A DNA stretch of 64,000 bases, taken from positions 190,333 to 254,332 of the forward strand of contig LNEE01000062.1 in the NCBI GenBank assembly GCA_001464895.1, read 5' to 3'. Source of the DNA: Betaproteobacteria bacterium Ga0077532. GTDB lineage: Bacteria; Pseudomonadota; Gammaproteobacteria; Burkholderiales; Ga0077523. The notes under the pieces were generated by a model that worked only from the letters and a program-made list of their open reading frames with translations, was not told the origin of the DNA and searched no databases. The position numbers were made by a program, and so were the translations under genes. The first letter of the stretch is position 1. Each line of letters begins with the position of its first letter. Below, in pieces: positions 43,887-52,411 of the stretch.

Positions 43887-45413
43887 TCAGGCCGCTGCCG
43901 CGATCCCTGTGACGTCACCGCGCACCAGGTCGAGGCGTCCACCGTGCTGGTTCCGTTCGCGCTGGATCATGTCGATCGCCGCGATGGCGGCCGAGTCGCA
44001 GTACGGCACGGCGCGGAGGTCGAGCGTGGTGCGCGTCGCGGGGTGCGCCCGCAGATGACCGACGAGCCCGTCGATGGATGCGTAGAAGAGATTGCCGCGC
44101 ACGGCAATGTGCTCCGAGTCGCCGTCGCGCGTGATGTCGAGCGACACGCGCGATGCGCTCGCGACGAAGAAGACGACCGACGTGACGATTGCGACCACGA
44201 TACCCGCCTCCAGGCCGACGAAGCAGACCGTGAAGACCGTGAGACCACACACCGTCGCGTCGACGCGGCTGCGGGCGTACATGCGGATCTCCTTCCACTG
44301 GATCATTCCCGCGCCCACCAGCAGCAGAACGGCGGCGATCGCCGGCATGGGCAGATGGGTGAGGAACGGGCCGAGGCCCCAGGCGATCGCGACGACAGCG
44401 ACGGCCGCGACGATGCCCGACAGCGGCGTGCGCGCGCCCATCTCGATCGCGACGCTCGTGCGGTTGAAGCTTCCCGAGCCCGCGAAACTCGAGAAGAACG
44501 GGCCGATCACGTTCGAGATGCCCTGGGCGAACACTTCCTTGTGCAGGTCGACCGACGGGCTCATGCGCGTCTTCAGGTCCCGCGATATCACCAGCGACTG
44601 CGCGAGTCCGAGCACCGCGATCGCCACCGCATTGGGGATCAGCTCCTCCAGCACCGCGAGGTGTTCCGTCGTCACGCTGAGCAGACGGAGGGGCAGCGGA
44701 TCGAACACCACCCGGCCCAGCAGTTCCACCTGCGACTGCAGCGGACCCACGATGCCGTCGATGACCGCGCCCGCGACGGCGCCGATGGCGACGGCCGCGA
44801 TGATGTAGGCCCGCGGCAGCCAGCGCTTCAGCAGCAGTGCGGAGAGGATCGTCGCGGCGCTTATTGCGGCCGCATACGGATTCACGATCTCGCTCCACGA
44901 CGCCAGCACGACGTAGAACTTCTCGTGGAAGAACTGCATCGTGAGCCCCGACACGCCCAGCGTGCCTTCGAGCGCGGACGTGATGAGGAGGACGCCGACA
45001 CCGATCTTGATGCCGCCGATCGCGGCCGGACTGAGATAGCGGAAGAGCGTCGCCCCGCGCAGCACCCAGAGCGCGAGCTGCACGACGCCGACCATCAGGC
45101 TGAGCAGCAACACGTACTCGGTGTAGAGCGGGCTCCCGCGGCCGGCGTGGGGCATGATCGCGATGCTGAGCAGAATCGACAGCGCGGTGTTCGGCCCACC
45201 CACCATCGCCGAGTTGCCGAAGAGGCTCGACACCAGCGCGACGAATGCGGCGCAGTACAAGCCGTACTCCGGCCCCAGCCCCACGACGTAGGCGAACGTG
45301 ATCGCCTGCGGAATCACGAGCACGGCGCCGGCGATGCCCGACGCGGCCTCGCGCCGCTTGTTCGCGCCGGACCACCACGAGAAATCGGGCAGCGCCTCGC
45401 GAAGCACCGACAT
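43887..45413 (-). CDS. SulP-family anion transporter with STAS domain
   Basis: 508-residue inner-membrane transporter of the SulP family (sulfate, bicarbonate or other anions). The hallmark GAVLVIPQAITFAYVVGLGP...EYGLYCAAF is at the N terminus, with about twelve membrane segments to roughly residue 400. A C-terminal STAS domain (about 420-500) has TLDLRAVPYCDSAAIAAIDM. ATG 45413 overlaps the cytochrome stop codon (TGATG). Substrate cannot be assigned. Confidence 0.88.
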   Translation of the reverse strand: MSVLREALPDFSWWSGANKRREAASGIAGAVLVIPQAITFAYVVGLGPEYGLYCAAFVALVSSLFGNSAMVGGPNTALSILLSIAIMPHAGRGSPLYTEYVLLLSLMVGVVQLALWVLRGATLFRYLSPAAIGGIKIGVGVLLITSALEGTLGVSGLTMQFFHEKFYVVLASWSEIVNPYAAAISAATILSALLLKRWLPRAYIIAAVAIGAVAGAVIDGIVGPLQSQVELLGRVVFDPLPLRLLSVTTEHLAVLEELIPNAVAIAVLGLAQSLVISRDLKTRMSPSVDLHKEVFAQGISNVIGPFFSSFAGSGSFNRTSVAIEMGARTPLSGIVAAVAVVAIAWGLGPFLTHLPMPAIAAVLLLVGAGMIQWKEIRMYARSRVDATVCGLTVFTVCFVGLEAGIVVAIVTSVVFFVASASRVSLDITRDGDSEHIAVRGNLFYASIDGLVGHLRAHPATRTTLDLRAVPYCDSAAIAAIDMIQRERNQHGGRLDLVRGDVTGIAAAA

Positions 45414-46213
45414 CAGCGCCGCCCCATGAGGCCGCCGAGCCAGTGGACGAAGCGCTCGGCGAGCTTCCGCAGGCGCCCGTCGCGGGGGTCGTACGGGCGC
45501 CCCTGCAGATGCAGGTAGGCGGCCACGTCGAGGGCTTCCTGCTGCGTGAGCGACCGGCCGGCGCCGAGCGGCATGTTGGCCCAGATGAAACCGGCGGCCT
45601 TCTGCACGTTGTTCATGCCGGCCCCGGCGCTGTACGACGCCGGACCCCAGAGCGGCGGTGCGGACCCGACACCGCTGCCGTCGGCGGCGTGACACGAGAC
45701 GCACGCGCGGCGATACACCATCTCGCCCATCGCCGGGTTCGGATCCTGGTTGGTCTCGGTGAGTGTCGGCACGCCCCAATGCTTCGGCGGCTTTCCGATC
45801 ACCTCGCCTTCCGAGAGGTAGTTGATGTACGCCGCGATCGCCAGCACCTCCGGCGCGTCGGCGGGCGGCATCACGCCGTTGTGGCTGTAGAGGAAGCACT
45901 CGCGGATGCGCAGGCCGATGCCGTTGCGCACGCCGTTCTTCGCGCGCCATCGCGGATAGAGACCGGCTACGTTGAGGGGCAGGCCATCGGGGGTCGTCCC
46001 GCCGGCCAGGTGGCAGTTCGTGCAGCTCAGCCGGTTGCCCGAGTAGCGCGGCGCGTGACGCGGCGTGTCCATCACGATGTCGTAGCCGTGCAGGACGTTG
46101 CTCTCGTAGTCGTCCAGCACGCTGCGCGCCTTCAGTTCCTCGATGGTGGGTCGCGCGGCCGCCGCGAGCGGCAGGCCGACGAGCAACATCGATACGAGCA
46201 ATCTTCGGAGCAT
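45413..46213 (-). CDS. Dihaem cytochrome c, TsdA/SoxA-like
   Basis: 266-residue periplasmic dihaem protein. A signal peptide (MLRRLLVSMLLVGLPLAAAA) is followed by two cytochrome c domains with haem motifs CTNCH and CVSCH. The first domain block GNRLSCTNCHLAGGTTPDG...RECFLYSHNG resembles thiosulfate dehydrogenase TsdA and SoxA. If so, it would oxidise thiosulfate to tetrathionate or reduce tetrathionate. The Cys haem ligand typical of TsdA was not positively located. ATG 46213 is chosen at the signal peptide. It overlaps SulP. Confidence 0.75.
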   Translation of the reverse strand: MLRRLLVSMLLVGLPLAAAARPTIEELKARSVLDDYESNVLHGYDIVMDTPRHAPRYSGNRLSCTNCHLAGGTTPDGLPLNVAGLYPRWRAKNGVRNGIGLRIRECFLYSHNGVMPPADAPEVLAIAAYINYLSEGEVIGKPPKHWGVPTLTETNQDPNPAMGEMVYRRACVSCHAADGSGVGSAPPLWGPASYSAGAGMNNVQKAAGFIWANMPLGAGRSLTQQEALDVAAYLHLQGRPYDPRDGRLRKLAERFVHWLGGLMGRR

Positions 46214-46319
46214 GGAATCCGGGGTTCGCCGGGAAGTGGGGAGCGATGTCATCGACCGCAGTGCGCGGTGCTTCCGCCGTGCCGGGCAGGCGCGCCCGAC
46301 ACGGTGTGACGCCATCGGA

Positions 46320-46997
46320 TCAACCTGCGAACACGTAGGTGCAGCCGCGCGCCTGCGCCGCATGGGTGGCGAAGACGCCCGACGGCAGCACCTCGATCCC
46401 CGGTAGCACGGAATCGATCCATTCCTTCTTCACGGCCACGGGGTCGAGCCCCATCTTCTTCGCGATCATCGCGCTGCGGAACGTGAGGGCCAGTTCGCAC
46501 GCGGCCACCTTCACGCCTCGGGCGATCAGATTCACCAGCGCGGCGTCCTGGAAGGGCAGGCCACCGGGTTCGAGGTAGAACGGGTTGCGCACCGCCGGGG
46601 CCTTCGTCTTCGGATCGTCGATGTGGAACACCGCGCCGAGGTTGTACTTCTCCCACATGGCGTCGTTCAGCGCGATCGGGATGGTGTCGTGGCGGATCAC
46701 GAGGACGGCGCCCACGTCGCTCGCCGGGACGCCGAATCCGACCGGCGTGCTCATGAGGAAAGCGAGCGTGTAGATGAGACCCATGCCGTTGTTGACCTCG
46801 GGCCAGTCGGCCACCTGGCGATGCTTGCCAGGGATGCTGTCGAGCCATCGGGCGGCAGCGGCAGCGACCGGCGTGGCGGGCTCCGCGGCAGCTGCCGTCG
46901 TGGCAGCGACAGGGAGGAGGGCGCCCATCCCGACAGCGGCCGAAGCGGCCATGGTGAGAAATTCGCGGCGGTTCTCGGGGGGCGTGGCGTCTTGCAT
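46320..46997 (-). CDS. Tat-exported DsrE-like protein
   Basis: 225-residue protein with a Tat signal (NRREFLTMAASAAVGMGALL) followed by a DsrE/F-like sulfur-relay fold (about 60-225). The likely active-site cysteine is in ARGVKVAACELAL, and another lies in ARGCTYVFAG. DsrE-like proteins move sulfane sulfur; periplasmic members are poorly studied. ATG 46997 has GAGGAG upstream. It precedes the dihaem cytochrome on the same strand with a 106-base gap, so the genes may form one sulfur-related unit. Confidence 0.72.
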   Translation of the reverse strand: MQDATPPENRREFLTMAASAAVGMGALLPVAATTAAAAEPATPVAAAAARWLDSIPGKHRQVADWPEVNNGMGLIYTLAFLMSTPVGFGVPASDVGAVLVIRHDTIPIALNDAMWEKYNLGAVFHIDDPKTKAPAVRNPFYLEPGGLPFQDAALVNLIARGVKVAACELALTFRSAMIAKKMGLDPVAVKKEWIDSVLPGIEVLPSGVFATHAAQARGCTYVFAG

Positions 46998-47240
46998 CTG
47001 GGGCTCCTCGTGTGGGTGTCGGGCGACATCCTTCTCACCTTCGATGGTACTCCCGGGCAAGGTGCGAATGCCGTGCGGCCACGGCCGATCCGGAGGAAAG
47101 CAGCCATGGTCCGCATGGACGGCTTCGCGCGGTCGACAAACATGAGGTTGCATCTGCCACAATCGACTCGCCCGCCACCGAAGATCCAGGCGATCCACGA
47201 CATCCCGGCGCGACGGCGACCCCCGACCGGAGACCACCCC

Positions 47241-49337
47241 ATGCCACGCGTACTCCCCCTGATCGCCACTGCCGCGATCCTCGCCCCGCTCGCCGGCCAT
47301 TCGGCCATCCTCGTGATCGACACCCCGCGCGACCCGCTTGCCATCGCGGGCGACGACATCGCCCGCATCGTCGACGGGGCCGACCTCGCGTCGCTGATTG
47401 CAGCCGAACGGGCCGTCGTCGAGATGACCGGCGGCCGGGTCCTCGACTACGCCTTGTCGGGTGATTCGCGGGCGACGCTGACGGCAGGAGAGATCAGCAC
47501 CGTCTCCCTCTCCGACCGCGCGACGGCGGACTTCAACGGCAGCTTCCACGGCTCCCGGATCACGCTGACGGGCAATGCACGCGCGGATGTGCGCGGGGGC
47601 TATTTCCTGTCGGGCTGGTTGGCCATCTCCGATGCTGCGACCGCCCACGTGTACGGATCCGAGTTTGTTTTCGGGCAGGGGCGGTTGCGGGGATTTCTGC
47701 AGGACGGAAACCCTATCGGCTGGTTCGGCGAGGGCTGGGGGGTCGGGCGGACGGACGATCCCCTCACAGACTTCCGACAGCTCATGCCGGAGGGGCTGTG
47801 TGTCCACACCGGCGGCAACGAGTACTGCGGGCCGACGTTGTTCTACAGCACGTTCAACGATATCCAGCTGCACGGGACCGATCGGATGACTGTGGTCGAG
47901 GGCGGGTCCGCAAGGTTCGTCCGGATGACCGGCCAGGCGAGTCTCGACATTCGCGGGGGATCATCTGGTTTCGTCGAGATGGTCGACGACGTCCGGGTCA
48001 CGATGAGTGGCGGCGCCGGCGGACCTTTCTTCGTCGCCGGTCGGTCGAGGCTGGAAGTCAGCGGCGGCGGCCTGTCCACCGTCGAGCTTTTCGACGATGG
48101 CGTCGCGGAGTTCACCACCCGGGACGCACGCTTCAACGGACGCTATTTGAGTGGAACGTGGCTCGATGGCACGACGTTCGAAACCGAGGTGATCGACCCG
48201 ATGGGGGCCAACGGGCAGCTGATGCCGGACGGCCTCTGCGTATCGATCAGCGGCGTAAGCCACTGCGGGCCGACGGTTTTCTATCGCATGGACAACCTCA
48301 CGCTCTTTTCGCAGCAGTCCGTGGTCATTGCCGAGGGCGCTGAAGTCAACAGCCTGCAGCTGACCGAGCAATCGCGTGCCAGCCTGCGCGGCGGAACGGT
48401 CCATTCCCTTTGGCTGAACGACGACACCGCGGCAGACATGACCGGAGGTGTCCTTGGGCAGGCCCGTGTCGAGTCTCGCGGGCACCTCACCATGTCGGGT
48501 GGGGAGTTCGGCCGTGGTGACGTATACGTTGCCGATGAAGGTCGGGTCGATGTCGTCGCGCGAGACGCGCGCTTCAACCTCGGTCGGCTCGAGGGGGAGT
48601 GGACCGACGGGACAACCTTCAGCATCGCGGTGACCACGCCCACGTTCGATGCTCGATTCATGCCCTCCGGCATGTGCGTCATCCGTGGCGCCGACAAGTT
48701 CTGTGGCGCCACGTTGTTCTACGAGTCCAACAACACCCAGTTCCTTGGCGGGGTCGAGCGCGCCGCGATGGTCGACGGCGCGCGCCTCCAAGACGTTCGC
48801 CTCTTCCAGGAGGCAGCGCTCGATGTCAGCGGTGGTTTCGCGTCGTTCGTCGTCCTGACCGGAAGCAGTCAATTGACGATGACGGGCGGTCATCTGGGCT
48901 CTGTGTCCATCGGCGACGATGGCTACATGACGATGACTGACGGTCAATTGGGCTCGGTAACCGTCGGCGACGATGGCAACGCCGAACTCCTCGGCGGGCG
49001 CATGGACCAGCTACAAGTGGGCGGCCGTGGCCTCGTGACGCTGTCCGACATGGAGGGGCTGTCATTCATCTCGGTGGCCGGCCTCGACGGTGGCCATGTC
49101 ACCCTGAAGGTCCTCGCGGCAACGATCTCGGGTGACCGGATCGTCGGGACGTGGCTTGGGGGTGCCGCGCTCGATGTCTCGTTATTCGGTGTTGACCAGG
49201 GAGATTTCGCTACCAAGATCTCCGTCGTCGCTGTCCCCGAACCCGCGACCTGGCTGTCGATGGCGTTGGGGTTGGGTGCTCTGGTGGGCGCGCGGCGGCG
49301 GTTGCGCGATACGGAGGAGACAAGCCTAGCCATCTAG
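47241..49337 (+). CDS. Large PEP-CTERM protein with 146-residue repeats
   Basis: 698-residue exported protein of unknown function. A short signal peptide (about 1-22) precedes a glycine- and aspartate-rich beta-repeat body. A block of the form (L/F)MPxG(L/M)CV...CG(P/A)T(L/V)FY recurs at residues 181, 327 and 473, that is every 146 residues, each with a Cys-x8-Cys pair (187/196, 333/342, 479/488). A second block, DARFNxxxLxGxWxDGTTF, recurs between them. Near 560-620 a run of 18-residue repeats (LTMTGGHLGSVSIGDDGY, MTMTDGQLGSVTVGDDGN) suggests a beta-helix. Pro-Glu-Pro at 666-668, a hydrophobic stretch and a basic tail form the PEP-CTERM signal. ATG 47241 is preceded by CGGAGA. Confidence 0.82.
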   Translation: MPRVLPLIATAAILAPLAGHSAILVIDTPRDPLAIAGDDIARIVDGADLASLIAAERAVVEMTGGRVLDYALSGDSRATLTAGEISTVSLSDRATADFNGSFHGSRITLTGNARADVRGGYFLSGWLAISDAATAHVYGSEFVFGQGRLRGFLQDGNPIGWFGEGWGVGRTDDPLTDFRQLMPEGLCVHTGGNEYCGPTLFYSTFNDIQLHGTDRMTVVEGGSARFVRMTGQASLDIRGGSSGFVEMVDDVRVTMSGGAGGPFFVAGRSRLEVSGGGLSTVELFDDGVAEFTTRDARFNGRYLSGTWLDGTTFETEVIDPMGANGQLMPDGLCVSISGVSHCGPTVFYRMDNLTLFSQQSVVIAEGAEVNSLQLTEQSRASLRGGTVHSLWLNDDTAADMTGGVLGQARVESRGHLTMSGGEFGRGDVYVADEGRVDVVARDARFNLGRLEGEWTDGTTFSIAVTTPTFDARFMPSGMCVIRGADKFCGATLFYESNNTQFLGGVERAAMVDGARLQDVRLFQEAALDVSGGFASFVVLTGSSQLTMTGGHLGSVSIGDDGYMTMTDGQLGSVTVGDDGNAELLGGRMDQLQVGGRGLVTLSDMEGLSFISVAGLDGGHVTLKVLAATISGDRIVGTWLGGAALDVSLFGVDQGDFATKISVVAVPEPATWLSMALGLGALVGARRRLRDTEETSLAI
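47781..48704 (+). repeat. Three copies of a Cys-x8-Cys module inside the PEP-CTERM gene
   Basis: Copies start at 47781, 48219 and 48657, exactly 438 bases apart both times. Shared residues are MPxG, CV, CG and FY with two cysteines nine positions apart. DNA identity between copies is modest, so this is an old protein repeat rather than a fresh DNA duplication. Confidence 0.85.
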
Positions 49338-49471
49338 TTCCCCGCGCTTTCAGGACCAAGTGCGAGCTCCGGGGGGGCGGACCCATGCAACCCGGTTCGC
49401 CAAAGTCTCATGACACACACGGCTTCCATGTTTCAGGGAATAAAGGCCCAACAGAATTGGGAGGTTGGTGA

Positions 49472-49588
49472 ATGGCAAACTTCGGCTACACCTCACCCAA
49501 AGGAAGGGTGGAAAAGGTTCTTTGGGGGATAGCGTTCGCTTCGATTCTGGGGTTCGTTGTTTACGCAGCAATTCACAACGTCGTGTAG
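49472..49588 (+). CDS. Small single-span membrane protein
   Basis: 38-residue reading frame beginning MANFGYTSPKGRVEKVLWG and ending AAIHNVV. Residues about 17-34 form one hydrophobic span (VLWGIAFASILGFVVYAA) after a polar, basic N terminus. A strong ribosome site GGGAGG (49459-49464) lies 7 bases upstream of ATG 49472, better than most in this window. No family recognised. It lies in the accessory stretch downstream of the large PEP-CTERM gene. Confidence 0.6.
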   Translation: MANFGYTSPKGRVEKVLWGIAFASILGFVVYAAIHNVV

Positions 49589-49609
49589 AGCCAACGGTAC
49601 CTCGCAATC

Positions 49610-50077
49610 ATGCCAAGAGATCATTCCCCTTCCAGCCTTCCGGGGTTGGACTCACGCAACTTCAAGACCGTGACCGGGCTGCGCAAACTGGTCGAGGTGA
49701 AGAAGGGGGCCGTAGTCAGGTCTCGCGATGTCGCGCGCTTCAGCCCTGTCCGTTGCTTGATGACTCTCGCGCTGATAGATGGCGCAGCGATGCGTGGCGA
49801 TAGACCTGATCCCAGGCCTCGTTCTCTCTTTGGGCTCCAAATGATGCAAGGCACTCCAGTTCTGGCGTTGCTGGGTTTAGGAATCGGGTGGATCGGGTTC
49901 AACCTTTTCGTCACGAGTCTGGTGATCCACAGAGAGAAAGGGTTGCGGAGGACGGTCCTTGTCATCGGGATCTGGGTGTTGCCGTATCTTGGCGCCGTTC
50001 TGGCCTGGATTGGCGTTGCGCCAGCTGGGGTACCTCCTTCGAGCCGGCCGGATGATTCCAACGTGCCGTGGCAATGA
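49610..50077 (+). CDS. Small membrane protein with PLDc_N-like segment
   Basis: 155 codons open from ATG 49610. The C-terminal half has two hydrophobic segments, VLALLGLGIGWIGFNLFVTSL and TVLVIGIWVLPYLGAVLAWIG, split by a basic loop (HREKGLRR). The second with its PYLGAVLAW motif resembles the small PLDc_N membrane domain. The N-terminal half is not recognised, and ATG 49841 (78 residues) may be the true start; neither has a good ribosome site. An overlapping minus-strand ORF looks like a shadow. Confidence 0.45.
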   Translation: MPRDHSPSSLPGLDSRNFKTVTGLRKLVEVKKGAVVRSRDVARFSPVRCLMTLALIDGAAMRGDRPDPRPRSLFGLQMMQGTPVLALLGLGIGWIGFNLFVTSLVIHREKGLRRTVLVIGIWVLPYLGAVLAWIGVAPAGVPPSSRPDDSNVPWQ

Positions 50078-50517
50078 GGTTCGGATCCCCGACATTCCAT
50101 TCTTGTGGTCGCAGTGCACGAAGGATTGGGTCGAGCAACGTTGCAACCATGCGCCCGCTGAGATCTGACGTTTCATGACGTGGTGAGAGAGCGGTGCTCA
50201 ACGCGCAGAGAAGGGGTCTTCGACGAGTCGCTGCGAGCGGAACATCGCGCGTAGATGCGTGAACGGGCCACCGCGACCGCCGTCGGATCCACGGCGTTTG
50301 TCGACAAAGTGAAGGCTGCCTTGGCATCCCATCGCAAAGGAGTATCGACGTCTTGGGAACGACCAGTGATCTACGTGAGCCCGAACGAATCGCCGAGCGA
50401 TGAGAACAGGCGCTTCTGGAACGAAGCGCGAGCAAGAGCATGGTGTCGCGTAGCTTCGACCTGGAAAGCCAGACAGATGTGGATGGTCGATGCCTGAACT
50501 TGTTGGGCAGATTGCCA
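50078..50517. other. Gene-poor stretch, possibly decayed sequence
   Basis: 440 bases with no convincing gene. An 80-codon plus-strand ORF (50255-50497, MRERATATAVGSTAFVDKV...) has no good ribosome site; its piece GSTAFVDKVKAALASHRKG faintly recalls the C terminus of REP-associated transposases, but this is only an impression. The remainder shows no repeat or promoter I can support. Confidence 0.35.
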
Positions 50518-50535
50518 TGTAGTAACGTACCTACA
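50518..50535. promoter_or_regulatory. Imperfect palindrome upstream of toxin-antitoxin genes
   Basis: TGTAG (50518-50522) and CTACA (50531-50535) flank a central 8 bases; 14 of 18 positions are symmetric. It lies 30 bases upstream of the antitoxin start, where Phd/PIN operons usually carry an autoregulatory operator. Confidence 0.5.
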
Positions 50536-50564
50536 TTCGGCGATGCAACTCAGGAGCCTCCATC

Positions 50565-50819
50565 GTGACCATCACCACCGTTTCCAGCCGGGAGTTCAAC
50601 CAGGACGCCAGCGGTGCGAAGCGGGCTGCCAGCAAAGGTCCGGTCATCATCACGGATCGCGGTCGCCCCTCGCATGTATTGCTGACCATCGAGGCCTACA
50701 AGAAGCTCACCCGGAAGACCGCAAGCATCGCCGACCTGCTCGCCATGCCCGGCGCGGCCGACATCGCCTTCGAAGCCCCTCGCCTGGGCCGCATTGCCCG
50801 GCCAGCCGATCTACGCTGA
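50565..50819 (+). CDS. Type II antitoxin, Phd/YefM family
   Basis: 84-residue antitoxin. The N-terminal DNA-binding fold begins TITTVSSREFNQDASGAKR and has GPVIITDRGRPSHVLLTIEAYKKL, both typical of Phd/YefM. The C-terminal part (about 55-84, ending RIARPADLR) would wrap the toxin. It starts at GTG 50565 with GGAG upstream. Its stop overlaps the start of the PIN toxin (TGATG). Confidence 0.88.
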   Translation: MTITTVSSREFNQDASGAKRAASKGPVIITDRGRPSHVLLTIEAYKKLTRKTASIADLLAMPGAADIAFEAPRLGRIARPADLR

Positions 50820-51268
50820 TGTTCGTCCTCGACACCAATGTCGTATCGGAATTGCGCAAGGCCAAGGCAGGCCAGGCAGATCGAAAGGTGGTCGCGTGGG
50901 CGTCGGGCGTGCCCGCCGAAGTCCTGTACGTTTCGGCCATCACCATTCTCGAACTGGAAACTGGCGTGCTGCTCGTACACCGCCGGGATCCCAGGCAGGG
51001 CGCCATGCTCAGGACCTGGCTCGATCAGCAGGTGCTGCCTGCGTTCTCAGGACGTGTGCTGTCAGTGGACACTGACGTGGCACAGCGTTGCGCAGCCCTG
51101 CACGTGTCCGACCCGCGATCCGAACGCGATGCATTGATTGCCGCCACTGCGATGGTGCACAACATGACTGTGGTCACCCGCAACGTGGCCGACTTCGAAG
51201 CGACCGGCGTGACGCTGCTTAACCCATGGGACTCAGCGGGAACCCCACGCGGGCGCCGGGCACGCTGA
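50819..51268 (+). CDS. vapC: PIN-domain (VapC-type) ribonuclease toxin
   Basis: 149-residue PIN-domain toxin, a Mg2+-dependent RNase. Acidic residues lie in MFVLDTNVVSELRK (Asp5), ITILELETG, and SERDALIAATAMVHNMTVVTRN. ATG 50819 overlaps the antitoxin stop. A longer in-frame frame starting at 50543 is an antitoxin-region shadow. The target RNA is not known; VapC enzymes often cut initiator tRNA or rRNA. Confidence 0.88.
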   Translation: MFVLDTNVVSELRKAKAGQADRKVVAWASGVPAEVLYVSAITILELETGVLLVHRRDPRQGAMLRTWLDQQVLPAFSGRVLSVDTDVAQRCAALHVSDPRSERDALIAATAMVHNMTVVTRNVADFEATGVTLLNPWDSAGTPRGRRAR

Positions 51269-51519
51269 TCCGAAGTCGATACGTACCGGGGACGGTCCCA
51301 CGGAACCCACATATTTCCTGGCATTGGCTCTCTGGCACCGCTCTTTGTGGCTCTCTGGGTCGGACCCACGTACTCTCCTGATCACTCGGAAGAACGTTCT
51401 CTCAATGCCCCCATATCTCGCCGAAGAGCCCCGTTTCGGGTGCCAGAATGTAGAGTGAGGAATCAGGTCTTGCTCAATTGGTTGTCGAGCGTGCTTGTTC
51501 ACCGCGTCGAGCACTTTCG

Positions 51520-51810
51520 CGGGCATGGCCCGCTCCTACAGAACCCTGGCTCGAGGTCGCGGCGGGTGGCGCATCAACGGGGGATATAAAAGGGGGTGCT
51601 CCCCTTGTTCGTACGCGACGCGGGCTCCCCGCCGCGGGCCGGCAGGCCCGAGAGGCGGGCATGGCCCGCTCCTACGGAACGGCTGCTCGGGGTCGCGGCG
51701 GGTGGCGCATCAAAGGGGGATGTACAAGGGGTCCTCCCCTTGTTCGTAAGCCACGCGGGCTCCCCGCCGCGGGCCGGCAGGCCCGAGAGGCGGGCATGGC
51801 CCGCTCCTAC
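51520..51810. repeat. Tandem array of three REP-like units (135-136 base period)
   Basis: The 20-base element CGGGCATGGCCCGCTCCTAC occurs identically at 51520-51539, 51656-51675 and 51791-51810, within tandem units 136 and 135 bases long. The spacer also repeats (GGCGGGTGGCGCATCAA, CTCCCCTTGTTCGTA, GGGCTCCCCGCCGCGGGCC). On the minus strand each element reads GTAGGAGCGGGCCATGCCCG: a GTAG head plus an imperfect palindrome, the form of REP sequences moved by REP-associated tyrosine transposases. Confidence 0.8.
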
Positions 51811-51840
51811 AGAATCCGGACCACTCCCTGCGCCACCGAC

Positions 51841-52335
51841 ATGCCTCATCCCCTCTACCGCTTTGACACCCCCGACGCCATCCTCGATTGGGGCCCCGTC
51901 GACGACGTCGTGATGGGCGGCGTATCGCGCAGCACCTTCCGCCACGATCCCGATGGTCACGCCGTGTTCGAGGGCGTGGTCTCGCTGGAACGCAACGGCG
52001 GGTTTGCCTCCGTGCGTTCGCGACCGCGTGCGCTGGGCGTGGCCGGTGCAAGCGCCTGCGTGCTGGAGGTGCGCGGCGACGGCAAGTGGTACAAGCTCAA
52101 CCTGCGTACCGACGCGTTGTACGACGGCGTCAACTATCAGCTGCCGTTCGAGGCGCCCGCCGGTGTCTGGACCACCGTGCGCCTCGACCTCGCGCGCTTC
52201 GCGGCCACGTTCCGCGGTCGCGTTGTCGATGCGCCGCCGCTCGATCCCGCGCGGCTGACGCAGGTCGGCCTCGTGATCTCGGATCGCCAGGCGGGGCCGT
52301 TCCGGCTCGATGCACGGGCGATCTCTCTCGAATGA
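51841..52335 (+). CDS. CIA30-family protein
   Basis: 164-residue protein of the complex I intermediate-associated protein 30 (CIA30) family, a galactose-binding-like beta sandwich. Family blocks are DWGPVDDVVMGGVSRSTF, FEGVVSLERNGGFASVRS and the end VGLVISDRQAGPFRLDARAI. In bacteria the role is unknown; a link to complex I assembly is known only for mitochondria. ATG 51841 is chosen because upstream in-frame sequence is repeat DNA. It is flanked on both sides by REP-like elements. Confidence 0.85.
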   Translation: MPHPLYRFDTPDAILDWGPVDDVVMGGVSRSTFRHDPDGHAVFEGVVSLERNGGFASVRSRPRALGVAGASACVLEVRGDGKWYKLNLRTDALYDGVNYQLPFEAPAGVWTTVRLDLARFAATFRGRVVDAPPLDPARLTQVGLVISDRQAGPFRLDARAISLE

Positions 52336-52411
52336 TCGACGTCGTCCGCGTCGGCCAGTGAAGGCGATGCTGGGGAAAGCCCGCCACCACGACCGAAACC
52401 GTCGCTTTCCC

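Noticed and set aside
43431..45518. 695-codon plus-strand ORF opposite SulP
   Set aside because: Antisense to the SulP and EVE genes, with repetitive acidic/basic composition and no recognisable domain.
50255..50497. 80-codon ORF upstream of the toxin-antitoxin genes
   Set aside because: No ribosome site, no family recognised and an odd composition. Reported only as part of the gene-poor stretch.
51520..51810. Tandem repeats as a CRISPR array
   Set aside because: Only three units of 135-136 bases, the spacers are themselves repeated, and the element is a REP palindrome. CRISPR needs short repeats with unique spacers.
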